From assembly GCA_964349415.1 (NCBI GenBank), contig CAYGGJ010000019.1, positions 1 through 13,934 of the forward strand: 13,934 bases of DNA. Direction: 5' to 3'. This stretch comes from 2-01-FULL-40-42 sp964349415 (lineage in GTDB: Bacteria; Patescibacteriota; Microgenomatia; UBA1406; GWC2-37-13). The notes under the pieces are model-generated. The model ran no database searches, was not told where the DNA came from, and was given only the letters and a program-made list of their open reading frames with translations. Below are positions 1 to 6,812 of the stretch, piece after piece (the first letter of the stretch is position 1; each line of letters begins with the position of its first letter). Both the position numbers and the translations under genes were made by a program.

Positions 1-1654
1 GTTTTTGAAACCGGTACACGCCGAAGTAATTCGGGATTTTCAAACAGAAGTAAAGATTTTAAAAGACGGAACAATCGATGTAATCGAATACATAGAGTAT
101 GATTTTGAGTCGGCACAGCGTCATGGAATCTTTCGAAACATTCCTTACATCAAGCCAAACAAAGATGGAAAAAAATACCTTGTTGAAATAGATGTAAATG
201 AAGTTATTAATGAAAAAGGAGTTCCATATAAGTGGAAAGAGTCGAAAATTAATGGGGAGATTTCAATCAAGATAGGTGATCCTGATCGTTACATTACAGG
301 TTTACAAAAATACATCATTCACTATCACGCTTCGGGCGCGATTACATATTTTTCTGATCACGACGAGCTTTATTGGAATGCTACCGGTATAGGAGGAAAC
401 TCAGGAACAAACGGCTGGCCAGTACTAATAGAAAAGGCTTTCGTTAAAGTAACTTTTCCAGAATTGCTCAGCGAAGAAAGCTTAAGGAAAAAGTGCTTTG
501 TTGGCCCTAAAGGTAGCACAAGTCAAGATTGTCAAATTAGTTCGCAAGGTAAAGATATTTATTTTGAAACAGACAATCCGCTCCCACCTCATAATGGTTT
601 TACGGTTGTTCAAGAATTTCCGAAAGGTACAGTCGCATTTTTAAAGCAAAAGGAATACGTAGCTTTTGGGGATACGTGGTATGGAAAGCTTCTCTTTTTT
701 GTTTTGTTTCTGGTTATTGGAGGGCTAGTTCTATTTTGGTACGTCTGTTACCCTTTGTGGATTATTATCAAGTGGTTTAAGTACGGACGTGATCCTAAGG
801 TATCTATTGGAATAACACGCGCCTCATTTGATTCTCCCAAATTACCCAGTGGAAGGACGCTTACTCCTGGTGAGACAGGTGCGCTTGTGGACGAAGTGGT
901 AGATAATCATGACATATCTGCGACCTTGGTGGATCTTGCAAGACGCGGGTATCTTACCATTGAAGAGAAAAAGAAGAAAGACTTTTATCTGCATAAAAAG
1001 AAAAGTGATGGCGGGAAATTTTTACCATTTGAGAAAACTCTTTTGAATGGAATATTTAGCACTGCGGATTCCGTACGTCTAAAGGATGCTCACCTAAGTA
1101 CGACAGTCTCGCAAGCAAAAAATCTTATATATAGCAGTATGGTGAGTGATGGTTTGTTTCCTAAAAATCCCAACACTGTCCGCGGCTTTTATATCGCAAT
1201 GGGGATACTTGCGCTTTTTACTTTTAACATCCCCCTTGCTTTTATCGCCTTTGGTTTTGGATGGGTGATGCCCAGAAAGACTGAGGTTGGTGCAGAGCTT
1301 GCCAACAGGGCGAAATCGCTTAAAAACTTTCTAACTTCTCAAGAAAGACAGCTCTCTTTTCAGGCAAAAAATAAACTGATGTTTGAAAAACTTCTCCCAT
1401 TTGCAGTGGCTTTTGGTGTAGAAAAAATCTGGGCAGAAAGATTTAAGGACATCAATTTGAAGCAGCCGACTTGGTATTCTAGCTCCGAAAGCGGAAGTTT
1501 TAATAGCGTACATTTCACCAATAACCTAAACAGATCTTTTAGTTCTTTTGCTTCGGCAGCAACTCCGGTTAGCAGCTCTACAGGTCATTCTTCAGGATTT
1601 TCGGGTGGTTCATCCGGCGGAGGCGGTGGAGGAGGCGGTGGAGGAAGTTGGTAG
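1..1654 (+). CDS. DUF2207 family membrane protein, 5' end outside the window
   Basis: A predicted membrane protein of the DUF2207 family, whose biochemical role is unknown. The visible 549 residues begin just after where a signal peptide should end: the text HAEVIRDF is the usual start of the mature domain. The in-frame TTG at 5 is therefore probably internal, and the frame stays open to the window edge. Residues about 8-215 are the beta-rich extracytoplasmic domain with the family-like stretch DELYWNATG (120-128). Membrane segments lie at about 229-256 and 394-420, with a cytoplasmic part between them. The C-terminus is a Ser/Gly tail ending in ten glycines and SW, which is common in this family. 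The promoter and true start are not visible. The family call is strong; no function can be given. Confidence 0.88.
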   Translation, partial: FLKPVHAEVIRDFQTEVKILKDGTIDVIEYIEYDFESAQRHGIFRNIPYIKPNKDGKKYLVEIDVNEVINEKGVPYKWKESKINGEISIKIGDPDRYITGLQKYIIHYHASGAITYFSDHDELYWNATGIGGNSGTNGWPVLIEKAFVKVTFPELLSEESLRKKCFVGPKGSTSQDCQISSQGKDIYFETDNPLPPHNGFTVVQEFPKGTVAFLKQKEYVAFGDTWYGKLLFFVLFLVIGGLVLFWYVCYPLWIIIKWFKYGRDPKVSIGITRASFDSPKLPSGRTLTPGETGALVDEVVDNHDISATLVDLARRGYLTIEEKKKKDFYLHKKKSDGGKFLPFEKTLLNGIFSTADSVRLKDAHLSTTVSQAKNLIYSSMVSDGLFPKNPNTVRGFYIAMGILALFTFNIPLAFIAFGFGWVMPRKTEVGAELANRAKSLKNFLTSQERQLSFQAKNKLMFEKLLPFAVAFGVEKIWAERFKDINLKQPTWYSSSESGSFNSVHFTNNLNRSFSSFASAATPVSSSTGHSSGFSGGSSGGGGGGGGGGSW

Positions 1655-1674
1655 AAAGCGCTAGTTTAGCTTGA

Positions 1675-1680
1675 TATAAT
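1675..1680 (+). promoter_or_regulatory. -10 box TATAAT of the acyltransferase-like gene
   Basis: A consensus TATAAT ends five bases before the ATG at 1686, so transcription would start at or next to the start codon. No good -35 box is visible at 16-18 bp upstream, and there is no Shine-Dalgarno. It lies in the 31-bp gap after the DUF2207 gene. Confidence 0.6.
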
Positions 1681-1685
1681 AGGAC

Positions 1686-2606
1686 ATGTCAAGAAGAGAG
1701 CGAGAAAAAGTCGGACCCGAATTAGCAGCGCTACATGAGAGATTTGTTGATCAATTCGGAAAGGATGCCGGTCCAATACTTCAGCGGGCATCCGACCTTA
1801 TTGTCGTCCGTGAAATTATTCCCGGTGCACTGGATAGATATGCTACAGAAATAGAAGACGGCGCCTCTGCTTTTACAGCCTCCAATCATATTTCATTGGC
1901 AGATGCTCTTGCTGAGGCAAAAAAGGCTATGGAAGTTCGAGTACGAACAAAGGGATTTTTAGAAAACTACGACCTTGTAATTGCAAAATCATTAGCTGCA
2001 GGTAGACAAGGTTCGATGAACAGTCTTTACTTTGAGCAAACCGCACCATTTTTAAACGATAGAGGAATAAACATGGATCTGGAGATAACTACGCGAAATG
2101 ATATAAGAAACGGACGGGGAGAGCGATCGAAAGTGGATCTTGAGGAAGTTTATTTTGGAGATGCTCCGTATGATCGCAAGGGTTTTGCTATTTACTTGGA
2201 GGGGACGCAAAAAGGCGGACGACGAGATCAGGACGGAAATATATACGGTATGAGACCTATTCCTTTGGAGAATCTGGGGACTCAGTATATACGGGCAGTG
2301 TTGGCCAAAGGTGGATCGGTTGTAATTTTGCCCTCTGCTATTGTTGGGACCAATCAATTAGTTAATCCTTCCCCGCCATTTTATCCTCGTGATGAAGCGC
2401 TCCCTTATCTTCTCGGAGATGTCGAAGAAACGCCTCAGAATATTGACCCAATAGAGCTCCTCATAGGGGAACCTTTTGTGATATGGCGGACCGATCAAGT
2501 GGTCAACGGTGACGATCTTGCACGCGGTATCGCAGAGCTTTTACACCCCGAGTACCCCGAATATGCAGGGGTATACGCCGCAACTGCTGAAGCAGCTTCC
2601 TCTTAA
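1686..2606 (+). CDS. Probable lysophospholipid acyltransferase-like (PlsC-fold) protein
   Basis: A 306-residue soluble-looking protein with the two landmark motifs of glycerolipid acyltransferases (PlsC/LPLAT). The first is an NHxxxxD-type catalytic box, with H68 and D73 in NHISLAD. The second is an EGT box at 172-174, about 100 residues later, resembling the FPEGTRS motif that binds the glycerol-phosphate substrate. A hydrophobic strand near 211-218 (GSVVILPS) could be the fourth motif. The spacing between the first two motifs is longer than in classical PlsC (usually about 70 residues), and there is no obvious membrane helix, so this is a divergent member. If active it would transfer an acyl chain to a lysolipid or another acceptor. 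The assignment rests on motifs only; an inactive or unrelated protein remains possible. Confidence 0.55.
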   Translation: MSRREREKVGPELAALHERFVDQFGKDAGPILQRASDLIVVREIIPGALDRYATEIEDGASAFTASNHISLADALAEAKKAMEVRVRTKGFLENYDLVIAKSLAAGRQGSMNSLYFEQTAPFLNDRGINMDLEITTRNDIRNGRGERSKVDLEEVYFGDAPYDRKGFAIYLEGTQKGGRRDQDGNIYGMRPIPLENLGTQYIRAVLAKGGSVVILPSAIVGTNQLVNPSPPFYPRDEALPYLLGDVEETPQNIDPIELLIGEPFVIWRTDQVVNGDDLARGIAELLHPEYPEYAGVYAATAEAASS

Positions 2607-2620
2607 GCGAGATAGTTTGG

Positions 2621-2626
2621 TAAAAT
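2621..2626 (+). promoter_or_regulatory. Tentative -10 box (TAAAAT) for the tRNA pair
   Basis: TAAAAT lies 12 bases before the first base of tRNA-Arg, a reasonable distance for a tRNA promoter with a very short leader. No clear -35 box is visible, so this is a weak call. Confidence 0.3.
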
Positions 2627-2638
2627 ATCTTACTCAAA

Positions 2639-2712
2639 GACCTCGTAGTTCAATTGGATAGAGCGTCAGATTGCGGATCTGAAGGTTGCGCGTTCGAGTC
2701 GCGCCGGGGTCA
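2639..2712 (+). tRNA. tRNA-Arg (anticodon GCG)
   Basis: The full cloverleaf can be folded by hand. The acceptor arm GACCTCG pairs with CGGGGTC (2705-2711, one G-U). The D stem is GTTC/GAGC, the anticodon stem TCAGA/TCTGA encloses the loop TTGCGGA, and the T stem GCGCG/CGCGC encloses TTCGAGT. The anticodon at 2673-2675 is GCG, reading CGC and CGU. The discriminator is A2712, and CCA is not encoded. The anticodon is unusual: most bacteria read these codons with an ACG tRNA modified to inosine. Confidence 0.95.
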
Positions 2713-2720
2713 CCCGCTTA

Positions 2721-2736
2721 CGCTGAAGCTTCAGCG
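2721..2736. repeat. Perfect 16-bp palindrome between the two tRNAs
   Basis: CGCTGAAGCTTCAGCG equals its own reverse complement and lies in the 34-bp spacer between the tRNA genes. In RNA it could form a short stem. It is not followed by a T run, so it is not a standard terminator. It may be a processing signal or one copy of a short genome repeat. I see no second copy in the window. Confidence 0.7.
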
Positions 2737-2746
2737 AGGCGAGCCA

Positions 2747-2817
2747 GGGGGTGTCGTTCAGTGGTAGGACGTCGGTCTCCAAAACCGATAACGGGAGTTC
2801 GATTCTCTCCACCCCTG
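2747..2817 (+). tRNA. tRNA-Trp (anticodon CCA)
   Basis: The cloverleaf is GGGGGTG paired with CACCCCT (2810-2816, first pair G-U), D stem GTTC/GGAC, anticodon stem TCGGT/ACCGA around CTCCAAA, and T stem GGGAG/CTCTC around TTCGATT. The anticodon CCA is at 2779-2781. Discriminator G2817 fits bacterial tRNA-Trp identity. CCA is not encoded after it. It is probably cotranscribed with the tRNA-Arg 34 bp upstream. Confidence 0.95.
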
Positions 2818-2839
2818 CTTACAGAGTTTATTTAGCCCA

Positions 2840-2867
2840 TTGCAAGGAGCTTCAAAAGTAGTATAAT
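2840..2867 (+). promoter_or_regulatory. Sigma70-like promoter of the 147-residue unknown
   Basis: TTGCAA at 2840-2845, a 16-bp spacer and TATAAT at 2862-2867. The -10 ends seven bases before the ATG at 2875, so the start site falls at or within a base or two of the start codon. There is no Shine-Dalgarno. Confidence 0.7.
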
Positions 2868-2874
2868 CCTTTCA

Positions 2875-3318
2875 ATGAAAGAACGAGAGAATCCTTTTCA
2901 AGGTCACGTACATCTTGAGCAGGGCGCTTGGTTGAGGTTTCCCCATAAGTTAGTGAGGCCGTCTACCAGAGTGGTAAGAAACGCCAGAAGACTTGTGGAA
3001 ATAGGGCTGGTTGATTCACGCGGAAGACAAACCGTTTTCGTAGAGGATCCTAAGACAGGGCAGGCTTACATGATAACGGATATGAATCCGAATGCTTTGG
3101 ATGAAAGACAGTCCAATCTCTTAATAGAACCTATCGAACTGGATGAAATGGGGGAATTGGCTAAATTACGGACAGGGGTAGTGTTGCCTCGCAACCCAGA
3201 TGATGTAAGCGCTCAATCGATTTTGTCACTTCGCGGGATCACGCCAAAATCCATGAGAACCGTCGCAAGACAACTAGATAGGTCGCTTATAATACCTGCA
3301 AAAATCTCCAGATTATAA
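2875..3318 (+). CDS. Hypothetical protein, 147 aa
   Basis: I do not recognise a family. The protein is soluble, with no signal peptide or membrane segment. The first half is basic and arginine-rich (about residues 20-55). A beta-like stretch follows (QTVFVEDPKTGQAYMIT, residues 52-68), and the second half looks helical and mixed-charge. There are no cysteines and no catalytic motif. The ATG at 2875 is supported by the promoter ending seven bases upstream. The gene begins 57 bp after tRNA-Trp and is followed by a separately promoted unknown gene. The basic N-terminus would be compatible with nucleic-acid binding, but that is speculation. Confidence 0.75.
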   Translation: MKERENPFQGHVHLEQGAWLRFPHKLVRPSTRVVRNARRLVEIGLVDSRGRQTVFVEDPKTGQAYMITDMNPNALDERQSNLLIEPIELDEMGELAKLRTGVVLPRNPDDVSAQSILSLRGITPKSMRTVARQLDRSLIIPAKISRL

Positions 3319-3359
3319 ACCACTAAACCACTTTCCTTATTTTTATAACTATCCTATAG

Positions 3360-3388
3360 TTGATTTTTAGCCTTAAGATTGATATACT
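3360..3388 (+). promoter_or_regulatory. Sigma70-like promoter of the 208-residue unknown
   Basis: TTGATT (3360-3365), 17-bp spacer, TATACT (3383-3388). The -10 ends six bases before the ATG at 3395, which predicts a leaderless message. The 76-bp gap upstream has no terminator-like hairpin. Confidence 0.75.
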
Positions 3389-3394
3389 TTCGGC

Positions 3395-4021
3395 ATGCTT
3401 CGCGAACATCAGCAAAGAATTGCCATCGGCCTTGCAGCAAAATATTTTGACCGACCCACACTTTCAAAGGCGATTTCAGAAGCTGCGGCGCCAGAAGGGT
3501 CCTTAAGAGAGGTAAGGAGAGTTAACCGTTTAATACACACTGCAAATACCTTAAGCTCCTCCGGAGAACTAGATCTCGATTTAATCAATCTTTCTCAATT
3601 GACGCAGGTATTGCCAAAGGTATTTGGATGGAAAGATAGAAAAGAAAGAAAAAAATGGACCGCTGCATTTAAAGAAACCGCGGGTATTGTAAATTCTGAG
3701 ATTCAGGAAGGTTTTTATAAAGATCCAAATGAGATAGATAAGGGCAGTGTCTTTTTATTTTATTTTCTTGATGGTTATTCACGATGGGTCGCGACTATGG
3801 TGTCACAGGAGCGCAATTTAGAGGAAGACAGGAATTATTCAAACACAGTAATAAACGCACTTTGTGAGACAGCTGTGGTCTTGGCAGAACAAGGAGAATC
3901 GGGGGCAGTAGATATTCTTAAGTGGATAAACGGTCAAAAATGGATTGAAGAAAAATGGGGTTTTAGTCCCGAACTTGTAAAAAGAGCTCACGGATTATCT
4001 TCTGACACTTCAATAGCGTAA
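3395..4021 (+). CDS. Hypothetical helical protein, 208 aa
   Basis: No family recognised. The sequence is predicted almost entirely helical and soluble, with a basic stretch WKDRKERKKW near residues 78-87 and an aromatic patch (FLFYFLDGYSRW, about 121-132) that is likely buried. It has one cysteine (in NALCETA) and no clear catalytic motif. The start is fixed by the promoter six bases upstream. Its stop is followed after seven bases by the ATG of an 80-residue basic protein, so the two are probably transcribed together. It sits between the tRNA pair and a multi-winged-helix protein, which may hint at a cytoplasmic, nucleic-acid-related role; this is inference from position only. Confidence 0.78.
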   Translation: MLREHQQRIAIGLAAKYFDRPTLSKAISEAAAPEGSLREVRRVNRLIHTANTLSSSGELDLDLINLSQLTQVLPKVFGWKDRKERKKWTAAFKETAGIVNSEIQEGFYKDPNEIDKGSVFLFYFLDGYSRWVATMVSQERNLEEDRNYSNTVINALCETAVVLAEQGESGAVDILKWINGQKWIEEKWGFSPELVKRAHGLSSDTSIA

Positions 4022-4028
4022 ACTAAAT

Positions 4029-4271
4029 ATGGTTGAACGTTCTTCTAAACCTAGTAAACCAGAATGGATCTTGGCGCTTGAGGAACAGGCAGACGAGGAA
4101 CATAGAAGCGGCGTGAACAGACCTACGGTGACACTTCCTGATATTAAAAATTTCAAACCTTTATCTAAACGAGGAGGCAAGCAGTTTTCAAAAAAGAAGC
4201 CCTTATGGCGTAATAGGATTACAATGTTCTCAATTCCGATTAGAGCTTTAAGACGTTCTCAAGATCCTTAG
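4029..4271 (+). CDS. Small basic hypothetical protein, 80 aa
   Basis: A short protein with an acidic patch (residues 17-24) and a strongly basic second half containing RGGKQFSKKK (48-57) and several arginines. It has no membrane helix and resembles no family I know. It starts seven bases after the previous stop without a convincing ribosome-binding site, so it may be translated by coupling. TAAACT at 4019-4024 could also act as a weak -10 box. A new promoter follows immediately for the next gene. Its composition suggests it binds RNA, DNA or an acidic partner, but nothing proves that. Confidence 0.6.
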   Translation: MVERSSKPSKPEWILALEEQADEEHRSGVNRPTVTLPDIKNFKPLSKRGGKQFSKKKPLWRNRITMFSIPIRALRRSQDP

Positions 4272-4275
4272 CTGA

Positions 4276-4281
4276 TATAAT
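4276..4281 (+). promoter_or_regulatory. -10 box TATAAT of the multi-winged-helix gene
   Basis: Consensus TATAAT ending six bases before the ATG at 4288, again predicting a leaderless transcript. The -35 region is poor (nothing near TTGACA at 16-18 bp), so an activator or an extended element may contribute. Confidence 0.6.
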
Positions 4282-4287
4282 ATATAC

Positions 4288-5685
4288 ATGGTAGAAATAG
4301 GCGATAAGCCACCAGTAAGAAGACCAAAAGATATCCCCGATCCAAGAGAAAGATTTTCAATCGACAAGCTAGGCGACCTCTTGGCAGCATTTGGAAACCA
4401 CGAGGCTAAAGCGATTACATTACTCGCGATGAGAGGTGGAGAAAACGCGCCGATATATACTCAAAGAAATCTTGCAGAAAGAGTTTTAGAAATTCAGGGT
4501 GATGAGCCTGGGTGGAAACCAGAGAGCAAGAGTTATATTCAGTTTTGTCAATTGTCTCTTGCTCCTATAGGGCTAGTCGTAAAAGAAATTATAGATCCAG
4601 AAAAGGGCACAGTAGGATATAAGATTACCGAGGAGGGAGAAGAAGCAAAACATCTTGCAGGTCTTCTTCTGGATTTCTCCGACCGTCATAATGAAATCTC
4701 TCTATTGGAGCTTTTTGGACAAACTCCATCTGCTGCGAAAAAGAAAGAGCAAGAAGAAGATGCCGGAGATGGGTCTAGAAAAAGAGCCCCGCTCATACGT
4801 TATCAGATATACAACGCCCTCATTTCTCATGAAGGACCGATGCGTGAAGAAGATTTGGCGCAGTTAGTTGGAGAAAAAGAGATGGTAGTAGGGTCACACC
4901 TTAAGGCTTTAAAAAAACTCGGACGTATTGAGTACGATTCTACATCTCAAGGAAGCAAGGAGTCGGTAGCATTTTATATAGTAAATCCGGAAAAAATAAA
5001 TGAAGCATTGTTGGGAGAACCAGACTTTAGGTATAGAGCATTCCTACGTGAAGTATATGAGGTCATTCAAGCGGGTGGAATATCTCAATTTGACAGAGAG
5101 AGCGTATATCAAGCGATAATCAAAAAAAATCCAAAAAGGACAGAGCAGGATAAAAAAAATCTAGCAAATATGATATCAGGATGTCTTAGTTATCTTACTT
5201 CGCATGAATACATTACCCGAGTTCAGTTCCATCAAGGAAAACAAAGCGAAATTTCGCTTACTCCACAGCAAAGAGGATTTTTTGAGGAACTTGTAGCAAT
5301 GATGGAGGGATTTAGAATAGGGTCGCCTGAGGTTTCTGATTATGCCGATGGGGCGGTAAAAGATTTTATGCGAAACCCTCATAAAGTAGCCCGGCTTATG
5401 AAGAAGGCAAAAGAGCATTCTTATCATGCCGATGAAATAGATGTTGTCGAATTGAGGAATCACATCATCTTGTTGACACAGAAAAAACCTGGGATTACTA
5501 CAGCACAGCTTCAGTCCGAATTAAAGGCACTGGGCATCAAAAAATCAACTCAACGAATTTCAAAAGTAGCACGAGAAATGGAACAGGATGGAGTGCTTTC
5601 GAGTGAAAAAGAGGGGCTAAGAAAACACCTGTTCCTCAGTGAAAAAGTAGAGGAATCTCGTGAACTTGAACCGGTGACGAATTAG
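4288..5685 (+). CDS. Probable multi-winged-helix DNA-binding protein, 465 aa
   Basis: The protein looks like a string of winged-helix units. Unit 1 covers about 26-120, with the wing-like end GTVGYKITEEG. After a charged linker (150-166), unit 2 (168-232) is the clearest: RYQIYNALISHEGPMREEDL, a recognition helix around MVVGSHLKALKKLGRI, and a beta wing ending VAFYIV. Unit 3 (about 250-325) runs from REVYEVIQAGG to EISLTPQ. Unit 4 (386-452) has GITTAQLQSELKALG and the recognition-like STQRISKVAREMEQDG. There is no enzymatic or sensor domain and no membrane helix. Known winged-helix chains with this layout act as regulators, DNA-organising proteins or replication/segregation factors. Which applies here is unknown. 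The start is supported by a TATAAT six bases upstream. Confidence 0.6.
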   Translation: MVEIGDKPPVRRPKDIPDPRERFSIDKLGDLLAAFGNHEAKAITLLAMRGGENAPIYTQRNLAERVLEIQGDEPGWKPESKSYIQFCQLSLAPIGLVVKEIIDPEKGTVGYKITEEGEEAKHLAGLLLDFSDRHNEISLLELFGQTPSAAKKKEQEEDAGDGSRKRAPLIRYQIYNALISHEGPMREEDLAQLVGEKEMVVGSHLKALKKLGRIEYDSTSQGSKESVAFYIVNPEKINEALLGEPDFRYRAFLREVYEVIQAGGISQFDRESVYQAIIKKNPKRTEQDKKNLANMISGCLSYLTSHEYITRVQFHQGKQSEISLTPQQRGFFEELVAMMEGFRIGSPEVSDYADGAVKDFMRNPHKVARLMKKAKEHSYHADEIDVVELRNHIILLTQKKPGITTAQLQSELKALGIKKSTQRISKVAREMEQDGVLSSEKEGLRKHLFLSEKVEESRELEPVTN

Positions 5686-5711
5686 TCTATCAATCCTTCA
5701 GTTCTACCTTC

Positions 5712-5740
5712 TTGATTTTTGGCCCTTAGACCGTTACAAT
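5712..5740 (+). promoter_or_regulatory. Sigma70-like promoter of the 155-residue unknown
   Basis: TTGATT (5712-5717), exact 17-bp spacer, TACAAT (5735-5740). The -10 ends 12 bases before the ATG at 5753, so the leader would be only about five bases, too short for a ribosome-binding site. Confidence 0.7.
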
Positions 5741-5752
5741 AGTCACTTTCAT

Positions 5753-6220
5753 ATGGGTAGACTAACAGAGGCTTTACGCAGACCGTTGCGACAGGACAAA
5801 AGAGAACCAGGACTACTTGAATTACATATGGGCATAGCTCTACTGGTCTTTGCCGCATTAAGACAAATTACCGTGCGAATTCCAAAAGAATTTGAAATCT
5901 CCGACATGCGTTCATTCAGATCAGATTACGGAGAAATACCTTTCACTACAGAGGAAAAAGAAGAGGTTATCCTGACTGTGCCAAGAGGTTGTAGAATGGC
6001 AATTAAGATTGATGGCGAAGAAAATCTTTTCGACGACACGAAAAAGCATCCAAACAGTCATAGAAATGGAAAGGCAGTGGTTGGTGGTGTAATAATGACA
6101 GATAGACAGGGTAATTATTTTTCCCGCGGAGGTAAAAGATTTTCGTTATCCAGAAGAGTCTCTCAACTTGCCCACAAAGGAAAAAAGTTAGTAACGGCAA
6201 CCTACGAGCCTGGTCCTTGA
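5753..6220 (+). CDS. Hypothetical protein, 155 aa
   Basis: No family recognised. The N-terminus is basic, followed by one hydrophobic helix (about 26-36, MGIALLVFAAL) that is short for a membrane span and may be buried instead. The middle (70-95) has beta-like strands such as EEVILTVPRGCRMAIKID, and the C-terminal third is basic and polar. A possible fold is a small beta domain, but no active site is visible. It is the last + strand gene of the block, converging on the minus-strand gene ending at 6274. No good terminator is seen in the 53-bp gap. The start is supported by the promoter upstream. Confidence 0.72.
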   Translation: MGRLTEALRRPLRQDKREPGLLELHMGIALLVFAALRQITVRIPKEFEISDMRSFRSDYGEIPFTTEEKEEVILTVPRGCRMAIKIDGEENLFDDTKKHPNSHRNGKAVVGGVIMTDRQGNYFSRGGKRFSLSRRVSQLAHKGKKLVTATYEPGP

Positions 6221-6273
6221 AACGTCTTTTAATCTAGAAACATATTTACCGAATGCAATGTCAAGAGAGTGCT

Positions 6274-6621
6274 TTAGGCGGCTCTTTTGCGGGTTTTTCT
6301 TGCATGATTCCGCATTCTTTTCTGTCTTCTGTCGAGTTCTTTGTGCGAAACAAGTGGTACGGGTGATACGCGCTGTATCCGTCTCATTTCGGCATAGTTG
6401 GGTACAGCAGAAACAACTCCCAAGACTGCTATGGCTGCCGTACCATATCCCCATCCAGTTTGTTCCGTGCTAAAAAGAATTGCAGAGGTGAGGGTAGTCA
6501 AAGTGGCTCCATATAGTTTTCTATCTCTCCATTCTTCTGCATGGTCAAACCTGGCGCGTAGTACGTGCTGCGGAACATATCTGCGGCGTCTTTTAGGTTG
6601 GGATTCAAGTCTATTGTTCAT
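6274..6621 (-). CDS. Small basic membrane protein, 115 aa
   Basis: No family recognised. The N-terminus is very basic (MNNRLESQPKRRRR). A central hydrophobic region follows in two short stretches (near GATLTTLTSAILF and GTAAIAVLGVVSAV), compatible with one hairpin of two membrane segments, and then a basic tail ending in RKTRKRAA. The longer reading frame starts at 6645, but that ATG lies immediately upstream of a -10 box and would not be on the transcript, so I choose the ATG at 6619-6621. Basic ends on both sides of a hairpin suggest both ends face the cytoplasm. It is transcribed against the preceding block and divergently from the gene at 6813. Confidence 0.65.
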   Translation of the reverse strand: MNNRLESQPKRRRRYVPQHVLRARFDHAEEWRDRKLYGATLTTLTSAILFSTEQTGWGYGTAAIAVLGVVSAVPNYAEMRRIQRVSPVPLVSHKELDRRQKRMRNHARKTRKRAA

Positions 6622-6636
6622 AGTTGAAAAACAATT

Positions 6637-6665
6637 AGTATACATGGAGAATGACAGATTATCAA
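6637..6665 (-). promoter_or_regulatory. Near-consensus sigma70 promoter, minus strand
   Basis: Read on the minus strand: TTGATA (6665-6660), 17-bp spacer, TATACT (6642-6637). This is the best promoter in the window. Initiation would fall near 6628-6631, seven to ten bases before the ATG at 6621. It shows that the alternative ATG at 6645 is not a usable start. Confidence 0.8.
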
Positions 6666-6682
6666 CGCGCAGTATGCAGAAA

Positions 6683-6748
6683 GGAGCTTCCCTACAGTCT
6701 CTTATGCGATTTGCTTTAGTAGTTTTAAATTCAGCCTCCTGAAGCTCC
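6683..6748. repeat. Spaced inverted repeat GGAGCTTC / GAAGCTCC in the divergent intergenic region
   Basis: An 8-bp perfect inverted repeat (6683-6690 and 6741-6748) separated by 50 bp, inside the 191-bp region between the divergent starts at 6621 and 6813. It could be a pair of operator half-sites or a weak hairpin. The rest of this intergenic region holds the two promoters and a pyrimidine-rich stretch (6741-6780). I see no small ORF worth calling. Confidence 0.3.
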
Positions 6749-6799
6749 CTTCTTACAGCCCTCTTACCCTCCTCTTATTTAATATTTAATCCATTGTTT

Positions 6800-6805
6800 T
6801 ATTCT
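6800..6805 (+). promoter_or_regulatory. -10-like box TATTCT
   Basis: TATTCT ends seven bases before the ATG at 6813, the same geometry as its neighbours. The -35 region is A/T-rich without a clear match, so this is a moderate call. Confidence 0.45.
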
Positions 6806-6812
6806 AGAGCTC

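Noticed and set aside
5..7. TTG at 5 as the real start of the DUF2207 protein
   Set aside because: The frame is open to the window edge and the sequence begins at the mature-domain boundary, so a signal peptide is expected upstream.
1600..1651. Poly-glycine coding repeat as a microsatellite or assembly artefact
   Set aside because: A Ser/Gly-rich tail ending in glycines and SW is usual for DUF2207 proteins.
2644..2817. tRNA pair plus palindrome as an integration (att) site
   Set aside because: No integrase gene and no duplicated tRNA 3' end are visible in the window.
6221..6273. Bidirectional terminator between the convergent genes
   Set aside because: Only imperfect pairing (AGAG/CTCT with a long loop) can be drawn, so I do not call it.
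6258..6742. Two + strand frames opposite the minus-strand membrane protein
   Set aside because: They lack promoter or ribosome-binding support, have unnatural composition, and the minus strand has a near-consensus promoter and a sensible protein.
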